DNA of 64,000 nucleotides, taken from NCBI GenBank assembly GCA_943787985.1, contig CALSOO010000004.1, positions 868,001-932,000 on the forward strand, in the 5' to 3' direction. The notes below the pieces were generated by a model that worked only from the letters and a program-made list of their open reading frames with translations, made no database searches and had not been told where the DNA came from. This stretch comes from an uncultured Paracoccaceae bacterium. GTDB lineage: Bacteria; Pseudomonadota; Alphaproteobacteria; Rhodobacterales; Rhodobacteraceae. The translations under genes and the position numbers were made by a program. Positions 1-9,336 of this stretch are shown in pieces. Positions within the stretch are counted from its first letter, which is position 1; each line of letters opens with the position of its first letter.

Positions 1-936
1 GACTGGCTCGCAGATGCACCGGGTGTGCGTGTTACGTCAGCGTTGCTGCGTATTGTCGTTGAGGACGATGTTGATCGGATTCAGGAAAGTCTGCGTGCGT
101 GGTTCGTTCCCGAAAGTCTTGCAGTCAGTCGGGTTTTGGACGCCGCAGCCGTTGTCGCGGGAGATTTTCGCATTGATGTCGCGGGTCACCAGCGGTTTGC
201 GATCTTTGCGGCCCCAACAACAGGAGAGCGCCGGATCGGTAGGATCGTCCAGCGATTGTGTGAGATTGAAACTTATAAAACAATGTCCATGCTTGGATTT
301 GGCCGCGCACGTGAGTTGGGGCCGGACCTGAACCGTCTGGATACTCAGCTGACGTCGCTGGTCAGCTCCATGCAAGGTGCGGCCACCGAAGCGGAACAGA
401 CCCTGCAAGAGCTGCTGTCGGTGTCCGCGGATCTTGAGACCCTGTCCGCGGAATCTTCGTTTCGCTTCGGGGCGACGGGTGCCTATGAGGCCATTGTGAA
501 CCAACGCATTGAGGCTTTGCGCGAAGAGCGCTTTCATGGCCGTCAAAGCTTTGGAGAGTTCATGATGCGTCGCTATGAGCCTGCCATGCGTACTGTGAAG
601 TCTGCGGAGCGGCGCCTTGAGGCGATGAGCAGTCGCTCTATACGGGTCAGCAATTTGCTGCGCACCCGCGTGGATGTGGAACGCAGCGCTCAAAATCAGG
701 CTTTGCTGGAAAGCATGGATAAACGTTCCGACCTTCAGTTGCGCTTGCAACGCACGGTCGAAGGGCTGTCTGTCGTGGCCATCAGTTATTATGCGGTTTC
801 TCTTGCGGCTTACGCGCTTTATCCTCTGACAGAGGTCACAGGGCTCAGCAAAGGCATGTTGACATCTATCGTCGCGATCCCTGTTGTCTTGCTGGTTTGG
901 TTCCTCGTGCGCCGGATCAGACGCGAAGCGGAATAG
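1..936 (+). CDS. DUF3422 family membrane protein, C-terminal part (5' end outside window)
   Basis: The frame is open from the first base, so the start lies upstream; 311 residues are visible. The segment containing 'QRLCEIETYKT' followed by a long helical region and two hydrophobic stretches near the C-terminus (about residues 253-275 and 283-302 counted from base 25), ending in the basic 'RRIRRE', matches the DUF3422 family of alphaproteobacteria. This family is thought to be inner-membrane with a large soluble domain; no reaction is known. The middle part (about residues 95-230) is rich in Glu, Arg, Leu and Ala and probably coiled coil. A 238-base gap separates it from mtoX, so the two need not be co-transcribed. 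Confidence 0.8.
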   Translation, partial: DWLADAPGVRVTSALLRIVVEDDVDRIQESLRAWFVPESLAVSRVLDAAAVVAGDFRIDVAGHQRFAIFAAPTTGERRIGRIVQRLCEIETYKTMSMLGFGRARELGPDLNRLDTQLTSLVSSMQGAATEAEQTLQELLSVSADLETLSAESSFRFGATGAYEAIVNQRIEALREERFHGRQSFGEFMMRRYEPAMRTVKSAERRLEAMSSRSIRVSNLLRTRVDVERSAQNQALLESMDKRSDLQLRLQRTVEGLSVVAISYYAVSLAAYALYPLTEVTGLSKGMLTSIVAIPVVLLVWFLVRRIRREAE

Positions 937-985
937 GCCAGAGTTTTTCTCCAAACAATCATTCCTTCTTCTAATACGGGAATCG

Positions 986-1065
986 CCCTAGGGTTAAAAG
1001 GCACGACAGATTCGCTTGTTTCAGCAAGTGTGTTTCGTCAGGGCCTTTCGCCTTGGACCTAGGGT
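986..1065. repeat. two CCTAGGGT copies upstream of mtoX, possible operator
   Basis: The octamer CCTAGGGT occurs at 987-994 and again at 1058-1065 (first copy is part of the palindrome CCCTAGGG). Both lie in the 238-base gap before mtoX. Paired short palindromic words in front of a catabolic gene could be regulator sites, but no promoter is clear here and chance is possible. Confidence 0.2.
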
Positions 1066-1174
1066 ATGTGCGTCACAAAATCTGTCAGCCGTGTGTGTAA
1101 CATGTCTGTATTCGGCCCTGATCGGCCCAAATGAGCTCTGCAAACAGGGCCAAAATTCATTCTGGGAGGAAAAC

Positions 1175-2590
1175 ATGAATTTAAGACCTGACCCGACATT
1201 TCACGCGTCCCCCAAGCTGGCGATGCAAGCCCCCGTCGAAAATTATGCGTTTACCGTGATGCTCAGTCCGGATGGTTCGCAATCAGATGGGATCGCAGTC
1301 ATCGACCTCAAAGAGGGCTCACCGACCTACGGACAGATCGTTCACCAAGTGATCGTGCCCAACAAGGGGGACGAATTCCATCATTTTGGATGGAACGCCT
1401 GTTCGTCCTCTTTGTCGCCGCTGTCCGGACACGCATTTCTTGAACGGCGCTATCTGATTGTGCCGGGCATCCGGTCCTCGCGCATCTACGTGATCGACGT
1501 CAAAGACCCTTTGAAGGCGCATATCCACAAAACTATCGAACCCGAAGAGTTGTTCAGCAAGACGGGTTATTCGCGTCCGCACACCATTCATTGCGGTCCT
1601 GAGGGAATCTATGTGTCCTGCCTTGGCGGTGGTGGCGAAGACGGAACTGACGGTCCTCCGGGTATTTTCATCATGGATTGCGAGACCTTTGAAATTATTG
1701 GTCAATACGAGATGGATCGCGGCAAACAAGACAAACACTATGACTTCTGGTGGAACCTGCCGCAGGACTACATGGTCAGTTCCGAATGGGGGCTTCCACC
1801 GCAGTTTGAAAACGGGATTGTGCCCGAAGACTTACTGTCCAACAAATACGGGCATTCCATCCATTTCTGGGATTTGCGTGCGCGCAAAAATATCCAGACC
1901 ATGGATTTTGGCGAAAATTATCAAATGGCTTTGGAAATTCGCCCTGCCCATGATCCCACCAAGTCTTATGGCTTTTGTGGTGTTGTCGTGGATACCAGCA
2001 ATCTCCAGGGTGCGATTTTCACATGGTGGCGCGATGATGACGGGGTTTGGCAGTCCAAAAAGACCATCACCATTGATCCTGTTCCGGCTGACGCGGACGA
2101 TCTGCCCGACTTGCTTAAAGGTTTTGGGGCTGTGCCCGCCTTTGGTCACCGACATCGACCTCAGCCTTGGATGACAAGTATCTCTACGTCGCGTGCTGGG
2201 GTCTCGGGAGAGATGCACCAATATGATGTCATCCGACCCGATGAACCCTGTTTTGGCGGGTAAGGTCGAACTCGGTGGCATCGTCAACGGAGCACCAAGC
2301 ATCCCAATCGGCAAGGACTGTGCCTTTACGGCCCGCAGATGGTCGAGATCAGCCGCGACGGCAAGCGCGTCTACTGGACCAACTCGCTTGTATTCTTCGT
2401 GGGACGACCAGTTCTATCCGCAATCACGAGGGCGGGCAGATGGTGATGGCTGAATGTGGGCGAGGACGGCGGTTTAACCCTGCATCCAGGATTTCTACAT
2501 CGACTTCCCCGAAAGGATTGCGCGCGCATCAGATCCGGCTTGGAGGGCGGCGACTGCTCGACGGACAGTTTCTGCTACCCGTCTGCATAA
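1175..2590 (+). pseudogene. mtoX: methanethiol oxidase / selenium-binding protein 56 family, reading frame broken by many extra bases
   Basis: The start at 1175 follows GGGAGGAAAAC, a good ribosome binding site. Residues 1 to about 320 read cleanly in one frame as an SBP56 beta-propeller protein ('HHFGWNACSS', 'RPHTIHCGPEGIYVSC', 'EWGLPP', 'YGHSIHFWDLR'). The family oxidises methanethiol to formaldehyde, sulfide and peroxide. From about 2135 the homology continues but hops between frames: 'PLVTDIDLSL' (frame 3), 'DDKYLYVACWG' (1), 'GEMHQYDV' (2), 'SDPMNPVLAGKVELGGIV' (3), 'GPQMVEISRDGKRVYWTNS' (2), 'YSSWDDQFYP' (3), 'NHEGGQMVMA' (1), and finally 'GGDCSTDSFCYPSA' with TAA at 2588-2590. Repaired, the protein is about 466 aa, normal for the family. 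No signal peptide is visible, so the product would be cytosolic unless exported otherwise. As written, translation stops at 2263. Confidence 0.75.
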
Positions 2591-2594
2591 CTGA

Positions 2595-3273
2595 TTGATA
2601 GAGACTGACCTCGCGTCTGTGACGGCCCTTTGGTGGGCCGTCATCCTTGTCAGGCCTCTATCACGGTCATGAACCCGGGCATGGGGTGGCCGCTTGGCCG
2701 TTTCCGCCGCCTTGTTCGAGCGCAAGAACAGCCGCCTTGCCCAAAGCGCTTGCGTTGTTGGCCGGGGGGCATTTCGTCGCGATGATCGGTATCTTGCTGC
2801 CGTTCTCCTTGATGTTCTTTTTGGTTGAGTGGGAGGTCGAGATCCGCATCGCTGCGGGACTTTTGGTTGTGGGGATGGGGATTTATCTGCTCATCAACCG
2901 TCGCCACCCCAAGTTTCTGGCGCGCGTCCATCCCGCCCGTTTGGCCTTGTGGTCGTTTCTGGCCGCCATGGCACATGGTGCAGGGTTAATGCTGGTGCCA
3001 ATTTTTCTGGGTCTCTGCGCGATCGGAGCGGACGAAACGGGGCATTTGGCGGCGCAGTCTTTGATGGGGAACAATGTCTTAACCGCCTTTAGCGTGGCGG
3101 CTGTTCATACTCTGAGCATGAGTGTTGCCGGTGGTGTGGTCGCCGTCATTATCTACTTTTGGTTGGGTTTGCGGTTCCTGTCCAAGGCATGGTTTAACCT
3201 TGATCTGGTCTGGGCTTTGAGCCTGATTTTTGTGGGGATCTTTGGGGTTTATTCTGCTGTTTACGGACATTGA
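2595..3273 (+). pseudogene. integral membrane protein next to mtoX, 5' part frameshifted
   Basis: From 2742 on one frame gives a clean hydrophobic protein with about five membrane segments ('GGHFVAMIGILLPFSLMFF', 'AAGLLVVGMGIYLLI', 'MAHGAGLMLVPIFLGL'). Upstream the same protein can be followed through other frames: 'DLASVTALWWAVILV' (from about 2604), 'GLYHG', 'MNPGMGWPL', 'AVSAALFERKNSRLA', each switch explained by one extra base at about 2652, 2668, 2696 and 2741. Repaired length is about 220 aa with six segments. The true start is unclear (TTG 2595 or a corrupted ATG near 2600). Such proteins are sometimes labelled ArcD-like, but I see nothing that shows arginine/ornithine exchange; position suggests a role linked to the mtoX product. 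Confidence 0.55.
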
Positions 3274-3301
3274 CGACGTTGGGCCCGGCATTTGGAACGC
3301 A

Positions 3302-3338
3302 CAAAAAAGCCGCCATGCACTGCAAGGCGGCTTTTTGT
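3302..3338. terminator. bidirectional terminator hairpin
   Basis: CAAAAAAGCCGCC (3302-3314) pairs with GGCGGCTTTTTG (3326-3337) around an 11-base loop. The A-run on one side and T-run on the other let it end both the plus-strand gene stopping at 3273 and the minus-strand permease stopping at 3357. Confidence 0.85.
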
Positions 3339-3356
3339 GTGCGAAACGGTGTGGTG

Positions 3357-4331
3357 TCAGCGCCCTCGGATCCGTGGATCAAGCGCGTCTCGCAGTCCGT
3401 CGCCAAGGTAATTTACCCCGAGTACAGTGAGCGAGATCGCAATCCCGGGCAATAGCACGCGCTCAGGAAATTCCTCCATCCGCGGCACTGCGTCCGCGAG
3501 CATTTTGCCCCATGTCGGGAAGTCTGACGGGAAACCAACCCCCAGGAACGACAGCGCACTTTCGGTGATGATCGCAGTCGCCAGCCCCAGCGTTGCGGAG
3601 ACCATGATAGGTGAGACCACATTGGGCAACAGGTGACGGCGGATAATCGCGCCATTGGTTGTGCCGATAGAACGGGCCGCGAGAATGAATTCCCGTTCTT
3701 TCAACGCGAGGACTTCGCCGCGCACGATCCGCGCTGTTTGCATCCATGAAGTGATCCCGACAACGACAACGATCAGAATAAACATCCCGCCTTCAGGCCC
3801 GAAATTCGCCCGCAGCGGTTGGCGAAACAGCGTCACAGCGACCAGCAGCAAAGGCAGGATAGGCAAGGACAGGAACAGGTCCGTCAGCCGCATCAACACC
3901 CCGTCGAGCCGTTTGAAATACCCTGCCACCACGCCCACAAACGTCCCGATGATCAGCGACAGCAACATGGCGGTCCAGCCAACCGCCATAGACGCGCGCC
4001 CCCCCGCAATCATGTTGGACAAGATATCGCGCCCCAGATTGTCCGTTCCGAACGGGCGCGACCACATCGTTTTGGCGTCGCCGTCAAACAACGCAGCCCA
4101 GATCGGGCGCACGTTCTTGTTGCGGATATCAAGGTTTTGAGGATCGACGGTCCAGATGTAGGGGCCGAACAGCACCGCAAGCGTGATAAAGATCAAAAAG
4201 ACGCCGCCAAATACAGCGCCTTTGTGCTTTTTGAACTGGTCCCACACATCCAGCCACTGCGAGCGCGGTGGCTTGGGCGGTTCCTTGTCCTGAAGGGCCG
4301 CAAAGGGATCGATTTCAGTCGTATCAGTCAT
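3357..4331 (-). CDS. dipeptide/oligopeptide-type ABC transporter permease, DppC-like
   Basis: 324 aa from the ATG at 4331, which overlaps the stop of the upstream permease by 8 bases (ATGACTGA); an earlier in-frame start at 4358 would extend into that gene and is less likely. The soluble N-terminus, a first membrane helix near residue 40 ('AVFGGVFLIFITLAVLFGPY'), the conserved 'FGTDNLGRDILS' and the EAA loop 'RSIGTTNGAIIRRHLLPN' are typical of the second permease of peptide/nickel (Opp/Dpp/Nik) transporters. It pairs with the product of 4324-5391 in the inner membrane. Last gene of a three-gene minus-strand operon; terminator at 3302-3338. Confidence 0.9.
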   Translation of the reverse strand: MTDTTEIDPFAALQDKEPPKPPRSQWLDVWDQFKKHKGAVFGGVFLIFITLAVLFGPYIWTVDPQNLDIRNKNVRPIWAALFDGDAKTMWSRPFGTDNLGRDILSNMIAGGRASMAVGWTAMLLSLIIGTFVGVVAGYFKRLDGVLMRLTDLFLSLPILPLLLVAVTLFRQPLRANFGPEGGMFILIVVVVGITSWMQTARIVRGEVLALKEREFILAARSIGTTNGAIIRRHLLPNVVSPIMVSATLGLATAIITESALSFLGVGFPSDFPTWGKMLADAVPRMEEFPERVLLPGIAISLTVLGVNYLGDGLRDALDPRIRGR

Positions 4332-5391
4332 AACGGATCCTTGGGTCGAGCACGCCATACAGCACGTCTGCGATAAGGTTGAAGAACACGATGAGGATCG
4401 CGAAGATAAAGGTCAGTGTCATCACCATCGGGATGTCATTGGCAAACAGGGCTGTGATGAGCAGTTGCCCGATCCCGTTCACGCCAAAGACGTTCTCGGT
4501 GATGATGGCCCCGCCAAAAATGGAGGGCACCCCAAGGGCGATGACAGTGATCACAGGGATCATGGAATTGCGCAGCACATGCACCAACACGACGACGCTT
4601 TCCTTGAGACCCTTGGCGCGCGCGGTGCGCACGTAATCCTGGTTCAGGTTGTCGAGCATCGAGGCGCGCATAAAGCGGCTGATCTGTGCTGTGGTTTGCA
4701 GCGCCAGAACCATAACAGGCAGCACCATCTGTTGCATCTGGTACTTGAAGCTGGCCCAGTCGTTCACGGTATGGGTGGTGTCGTAGATTGACGGCAGCCA
4801 CCCGAGCGTGACCGCAAAGATCACGATGAGCAGGGGCCCTGTAAAGAACGGCGGGATTGAAAAGCCGATCATGGTCACAAAAGTGCCGGTTTGATCAAAC
4901 ACCGAATAGTGTTTGTAGGCCGAATAGATACCGATCGGCAGTGCGATCAGGATGCCCACAATGTAGGCAAGGCCCACAACCCAAAGTGTCTGTGGAATGC
5001 GTTGGATCACGATATCCATCACCGCAGAGCGGGTCTGCCATGAGATCACCCGTTGTTGTGGCACCAAACGCTGCAAGTCGGCATCGTAGACCATCGACAG
5101 TTGGGTGTCGGGCAACCAGCCAAACAGAACTGTTTCGCGCGTCATCCAGTCGATCAGGAACTGCGGTTCTACGATAAAGAACTGGTAGAGCCATTTCAGA
5201 TACTGGATGTAGATTGGTGCGCCAAGGCCCAAGGCTTCGCGCATTTTTTGCTTCACTTCTGGTGGAACCGTCAGGGGCACTTGCGCCATCGGATCGCCCG
5301 GGGCGAGTTGCAAAAGCATAAAGATAATAAGGCTGATAAACAAAAGCGTCGGAACCGATAGGATCAGTCGCCGGATCGTGAAGGTCAACAT
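4324..5391 (-). CDS. dipeptide/oligopeptide-type ABC transporter permease, DppB-like
   Basis: 355 aa. Starts with a membrane helix ('RLILSVPTLLFISLIIFML') followed by 'LAPGDP', the signature of the DppB/OppB permease. The EAA loop is 'VRTARAKGLKESVVVLVHVL', and the end 'DVLYGVLDPRIRYD' is the standard family C-terminus. About 80 residues between helix 1 and helix 2 form the longer periplasmic loop seen in this subfamily. Lies 87 bases downstream of the binding protein gene and overlaps the DppC-like gene. Substrate cannot be read from the permease. Confidence 0.92.
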   Translation of the reverse strand: MLTFTIRRLILSVPTLLFISLIIFMLLQLAPGDPMAQVPLTVPPEVKQKMREALGLGAPIYIQYLKWLYQFFIVEPQFLIDWMTRETVLFGWLPDTQLSMVYDADLQRLVPQQRVISWQTRSAVMDIVIQRIPQTLWVVGLAYIVGILIALPIGIYSAYKHYSVFDQTGTFVTMIGFSIPPFFTGPLLIVIFAVTLGWLPSIYDTTHTVNDWASFKYQMQQMVLPVMVLALQTTAQISRFMRASMLDNLNQDYVRTARAKGLKESVVVLVHVLRNSMIPVITVIALGVPSIFGGAIITENVFGVNGIGQLLITALFANDIPMVMTLTFIFAILIVFFNLIADVLYGVLDPRIRYD

Positions 5392-5478
5392 AAGCGGCGC
5401 CTTTGTGCGTCAGTCTTGTGTGGAGGAGACGGGCGGGACACGTGATGCCCCACCCGATGGTTTCAAAGCGAAAGCGCC

Positions 5479-7200
5479 TTAGTTGCCGATACGGTACCAG
5501 TCAGCAGCGTTCCACAATTCAGAGTCGAACACGTTCAACTGAACGCCGCCCAATGTCACAGAGTGACCAGATACGCGGCCACGGTCGACCAAAGGTACGA
5601 TCGTGTTGCTTTCTTTGGTGAGCATGTCGTTCATTTTACGGGCAATTTTGCCGCGCTCTTCGAGGTCACCTGTTGTGGCGAGCTGGTCAATCAGCTTGTC
5701 ATATTCAGGATCGCAGAAGCGGTTGATGTTCTCACCCTGCCACTGGCTGGATGGCTTTGGCTCGTTGCCGCAACGGTAAGCTGCGAGGTAAGCTTGTGGG
5801 TCTGTACCGTCAAACACGTTGGCGTACATTTCCACGTCAGCATAGAACTTCTGGAACGTGTCAGGCGAACCTGGGTCACCACCAAAGAATACGGAACCGT
5901 CAAGGTTACGCAGTTCGACTTCAACGCCGATTTCTTCCCACCACTGTTTGATCAAGGCCTGGAAGTCCTGACGTACAGCGTTTGTGGAAGTTTGGTACAA
6001 GATCGACATTTTCACGCCGTCTTTGTCACGAATGCCGTCACCGTCGGTGTCGGTCCAGCCTGCGCCGTCAAGCAGCGCACGGGCGCCGTCAAGATCCTGT
6101 GTCAGACACTCGGTGTTGTCGGACGCATAGATCGCAGGTGCCGGCACGAGGTTACAGGTCGGACGACCCGCGTCACCGTAGCCGACTTCAACCAACAGTT
6201 CGCGGTCGATGGCGATGGAGAGCGCTTTGCGTACGTCGCCGTTTGACAAGAACGGATGTGGCTCCGCAACAGTTGCGCGCGTTTCCGGTGGCAAGTCAGG
6301 CGACGGGTTCGTCAGGTTCATTTCCAGACGTTCCACAAGAGCACCAAATGCGGAGACAGGCACGCCTTTGCCGGCTTCAGCCATTTTGGCGATGACGTCT
6401 GGTGCCAATTGCAGGTTCCATCCGTAATCGAATTCGCCTGTTTCCATAACCGCACGACCAGAGGCTTCGGCGGAACCGCCACCTTTGAATGTTACGGACG
6501 CAAAGGCTGGCTTGCCTTCAACGCGGAAGTTTTCGTTGGCGGACAATTGGATCACATCGTTCGGTTTGAAGTCTGTGACAACAAACGGGCCGGTGCCGAT
6601 CGGGCCAAAGTTGGCGTCTGTGCACTCAGGCGCACGTGCGCCAAGGCATTCAGCAAACTGTGCCGCTTGAATGACCGGAGACTGGCCGCCCATGAAGGGG
6701 CCATACGGATTTGGTTTTGGCTGGTCAAAGGTGACTTTCGTTGTCAGCTCGTCAATCGCCTCAACGCTGGTTACGCCGTCGAATTTGGCCAGCTGTGCGC
6801 ATCCGCCTTCTGGGTCCATGCAATATTTTGCGGTGAACACGAGGTCTGCGGACGTCACTGGTGATCCGTCAGACCACAACAAGCCCTCTTTGAGCTTCCA
6901 TGTGATGGAGGTCAGGTCCTCGGACACGCCGCCGTTCGCGACTGTCGGAATTTCTTCTGCCAGGAACGGAATCGGGCTGCCGGTTGGATCATAGCGGCCC
7001 ATCGGTTCGATGATGAGCGAGGACGATTCGATGTCCTTGGTTCCGCCGGACAGATACGGGTTCAGGATGGAAGGCGCTTGCCAATAGATGATGCGCACTT
7101 CGCCGTCGCGGCCGCGCTCGCCTTCATGGCCGTCTGCGAAGGCTATAGGGGCAAAAGCAGCCCCCGCCGTTGCAGCAAGCAAAAGGGTTTTGAGTTTCAT
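5479..7200 (-). CDS. periplasmic peptide-type ABC transporter substrate-binding protein (SBP_bac_5)
   Basis: 573 aa. An N-terminal signal peptide ('KTLLLAATAGAAFAPIAFA', probable cleavage after AFA) shows export to the periplasm. The body matches family 5 extracellular binding proteins ('LKEGLLWSDGSPVTSADLVF', 'VRKALSIAIDRELLVEVGYG'). A strong ribosome binding site AAGGAG sits 6 bases before the ATG. First gene of the minus-strand transporter operon and divergent from the ATPase gene at 7488, so both arms probably share control in the 287-base gap. By context the ligand may be an N-acyl amino acid or small peptide hydrolysed by the M20 enzymes at 9337-14313; this is inference. Confidence 0.93.
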   Translation of the reverse strand: MKLKTLLLAATAGAAFAPIAFADGHEGERGRDGEVRIIYWQAPSILNPYLSGGTKDIESSSLIIEPMGRYDPTGSPIPFLAEEIPTVANGGVSEDLTSITWKLKEGLLWSDGSPVTSADLVFTAKYCMDPEGGCAQLAKFDGVTSVEAIDELTTKVTFDQPKPNPYGPFMGGQSPVIQAAQFAECLGARAPECTDANFGPIGTGPFVVTDFKPNDVIQLSANENFRVEGKPAFASVTFKGGGSAEASGRAVMETGEFDYGWNLQLAPDVIAKMAEAGKGVPVSAFGALVERLEMNLTNPSPDLPPETRATVAEPHPFLSNGDVRKALSIAIDRELLVEVGYGDAGRPTCNLVPAPAIYASDNTECLTQDLDGARALLDGAGWTDTDGDGIRDKDGVKMSILYQTSTNAVRQDFQALIKQWWEEIGVEVELRNLDGSVFFGGDPGSPDTFQKFYADVEMYANVFDGTDPQAYLAAYRCGNEPKPSSQWQGENINRFCDPEYDKLIDQLATTGDLEERGKIARKMNDMLTKESNTIVPLVDRGRVSGHSVTLGGVQLNVFDSELWNAADWYRIGN

Positions 7201-7430
7201 GTCTTACTCCTTGTTGGACACGTTTGAGGTGCCGTTTTTGTGCAGCATTCAAGGCATACACTTTCAATAGGTCTGGAAAACACACCAAGCATCAAACGTA
7301 ACTCACCGTTACAGAACGATTTTCGGCAATTCCCCCAAAGCCAATTCCCCCATCGAAACAGTTTCTGAAAAAATTGCAAGGCTTGTCGTCGCAGATTTTG
7401 ACCAAACAGCCGACTTTGTCGCGCAAGGGT

Positions 7431-7459
7431 TTGACACTGCCTACCAGATCACCATAGCG
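7431..7459 (+). promoter_or_regulatory. candidate promoter for the transporter ATPase operon
   Basis: TTGACA at 7431-7436 is a perfect -35 box; 17 bases downstream is ATAGCG (7454-7459), a weak -10. The ATG of the ATPase is at 7488. The rest of the divergent gap 7201-7487 shows no other clear signal. Confidence 0.3.
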
Positions 7460-7487
7460 TCAGGCATCGCTCAGATGAGGTGGCCTG

Positions 7488-9335
7488 ATGCTCGACACGT
7501 CCGAAACGCCGCAAGGCGCCAAACCAATTGCTGAAATTCATGGACTTAGGGTCGAATTCCAGACCAAAGACGGCCCTGTTTTGGGGGTCGAGGATGTCTC
7601 GTTTTCCATAAATTCGGGGGAGACCGTTTGCGTGGTTGGCGAATCCGGCTCTGGCAAGTCGGTATCCTCCTTGTCCTTGATGCGTCTGGTCGAGTTTGGC
7701 GGTGGTGAAATAGCAGGCGGTCGCCTCCTTTTTGATCGCAAGGACGCAGAACAGATTGATCTTGCCCAAACCGAACCGGAATTGATGCGCTCGATCCGTG
7801 GCAATGAAATCGGCATGATTTTTCAAGAGCCGATGACGGCCCTCAACCCTGTGTTCATGGTCGGACGTCAGTTGACCGAAGGTTTGCGTTTGCACAAAGG
7901 CATGACAAAGGCCGAAGCCGAGGCACGCGCGCTTGAGTTGATGCGTCAGGTTCGTATTCCAGAGCCCGAACGGCGCTTGAAGCAATATCCCCATGAGTTG
8001 TCCGGCGGCATGCGCCAACGCGTGGTCATTGCCATGGCACTGGCCTGTGAGCCGCGCCTGTTGATCGCGGATGAACCCACAACTGCTTTGGATGTGACCA
8101 TTCAGGCTGAAATTCTGGCCCTGATGGATCGCCTGAAGCGCGAGACTGGCACCGCTGTGATGTTCATTACACATGATATGGCGGTTGTTGCCCAAATGGC
8201 GGACCGCGTTGTCGTCATGTTCCGTGGCAAAAAGGTTGAAGAGGGGACGGTCGAGGAGATCTTCGAGAACCCGCAGCACCCGTATACCAAGTCATTGCTG
8301 GCCGCCGTGCCCAAACTGGGCGAGATGCGCGGCAAGGAATATCCCGAGCCGATGGTGCTGATGGGCACGCGCAACCAGTCCGCAGGGGAGCCGATCAAAG
8401 GCTCTGACGAGGTGCTGTTGGACGTCAAAAACCTCACCACCCGCTTTGAGGTCAAAGGTGGTTTCTTTCGCCGCACCATCGCGAATGTGCATGCTGTCGA
8501 GGATTTGTCGTTTTCAATCAACAAGGGCCAAACCTTAAGCCTTGTCGGGGAATCGGGTTGTGGCAAGTCGACAGCGGGGCGTTCGATTTTGCGGCTGGTA
8601 GAGCCGCAGTCCGGATCGATCAAGGTTGGCAATACCGACATTATGGCGTTGGATCAAAAGGCCCTGCGCCTTGCGCGTTTGGACATGCAGATGATTTTTC
8701 AGGACCCGTTCGCAAGCCTGAACCCGCAAATGCAACTCTCTGACCAAGTGGCAGAACCGATCCATAACTTTGGAACCCTGAAAGGGCGCGCGGCTCAGGA
8801 TCGCGTCGAGATGTTGTTTGACCGTGTGGAGTTGCCGCGCAGTTTTATGCGCCGTTACCCGCACGAGTTGTCAGGTGGGCAACGCCAGCGGGTCGCGATT
8901 GCACGGGCGTTGGCCTTGAACCCCAAATTGATCATCGCGGATGAAGCGGTATCGGCGTTGGACGTGTCAGTGCAGGCGCAGGTTTTGAATCTGATGTTAG
9001 AGCTTCAGTCCGAGTTGGATTTGTCATTCTTGTTCATCAGCCATGATATGGCTGTAGTGGAACGTGTCAGCCACCATGTGGGTGTGATGTATCTGGGCCG
9101 TATCGTTGAAATGGGGCCGCGCTCTGCGGTGTTCGAGAACCCCCAGCATCCCTATACTCAAGCCTTGATGAAAGCCGTTCCCATTGCCGATCCACGTCAG
9201 CGCATGGATGAAAAAGACCTGAATTTCAAGCCGATACCATCGCCCATTCATCCTGTATCCTACCAGGCGGAACCATCTGTCTATAAAGAAGTGACCCCGG
9301 GCCATAAGGTTCTGATCACTGACAGTGGGTATTGA
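7488..9335 (+). CDS. fused double ATP-binding protein of a dipeptide-type ABC transporter (DppD-DppF fusion)
   Basis: 615 aa with two complete nucleotide-binding domains. Domain 1: Walker A 'GESGSGKS' (residues 51-58), signature 'LSGGMRQRV', Walker B 'LLIADEPT'. Domain 2: Walker A 'GESGCGKS' (near residue 350), signature 'LSGGQRQRV', Walker B 'LIIADEAV' (Ala where Pro is usual, catalytic Glu kept). Each ends with the 'NPQHPYT' oligopeptide-transporter C-terminal region. It energises the permeases encoded divergently at 3357-5391. Its stop is one base from the ATG of the next gene, so it heads the catabolic operon 7488-14313. Confidence 0.93.
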   Translation: MLDTSETPQGAKPIAEIHGLRVEFQTKDGPVLGVEDVSFSINSGETVCVVGESGSGKSVSSLSLMRLVEFGGGEIAGGRLLFDRKDAEQIDLAQTEPELMRSIRGNEIGMIFQEPMTALNPVFMVGRQLTEGLRLHKGMTKAEAEARALELMRQVRIPEPERRLKQYPHELSGGMRQRVVIAMALACEPRLLIADEPTTALDVTIQAEILALMDRLKRETGTAVMFITHDMAVVAQMADRVVVMFRGKKVEEGTVEEIFENPQHPYTKSLLAAVPKLGEMRGKEYPEPMVLMGTRNQSAGEPIKGSDEVLLDVKNLTTRFEVKGGFFRRTIANVHAVEDLSFSINKGQTLSLVGESGCGKSTAGRSILRLVEPQSGSIKVGNTDIMALDQKALRLARLDMQMIFQDPFASLNPQMQLSDQVAEPIHNFGTLKGRAAQDRVEMLFDRVELPRSFMRRYPHELSGGQRQRVAIARALALNPKLIIADEAVSALDVSVQAQVLNLMLELQSELDLSFLFISHDMAVVERVSHHVGVMYLGRIVEMGPRSAVFENPQHPYTQALMKAVPIADPRQRMDEKDLNFKPIPSPIHPVSYQAEPSVYKEVTPGHKVLITDSGY

Positions 9336-9336
9336 G

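Noticed and set aside
37..954. 305-codon open frame on the minus strand opposite the DUF3422 gene
   Set aside because: Composition is Arg/His/Gln-rich as expected for an antisense shadow in GC-rich DNA, and the plus-strand protein has recognisable family features.
1016..1174. Upstream in-frame extension of mtoX from 1016
   Set aside because: Extension has no family similarity; ATG 1175 has a good ribosome binding site and begins the conserved N-terminus.
2131..2745. Programmed frameshifting as explanation for the frame changes
   Set aside because: Some 15 shifts in 600 bases at unrelated sequences without slippery motifs is not credible; a sequence-quality fault or decay fits better.
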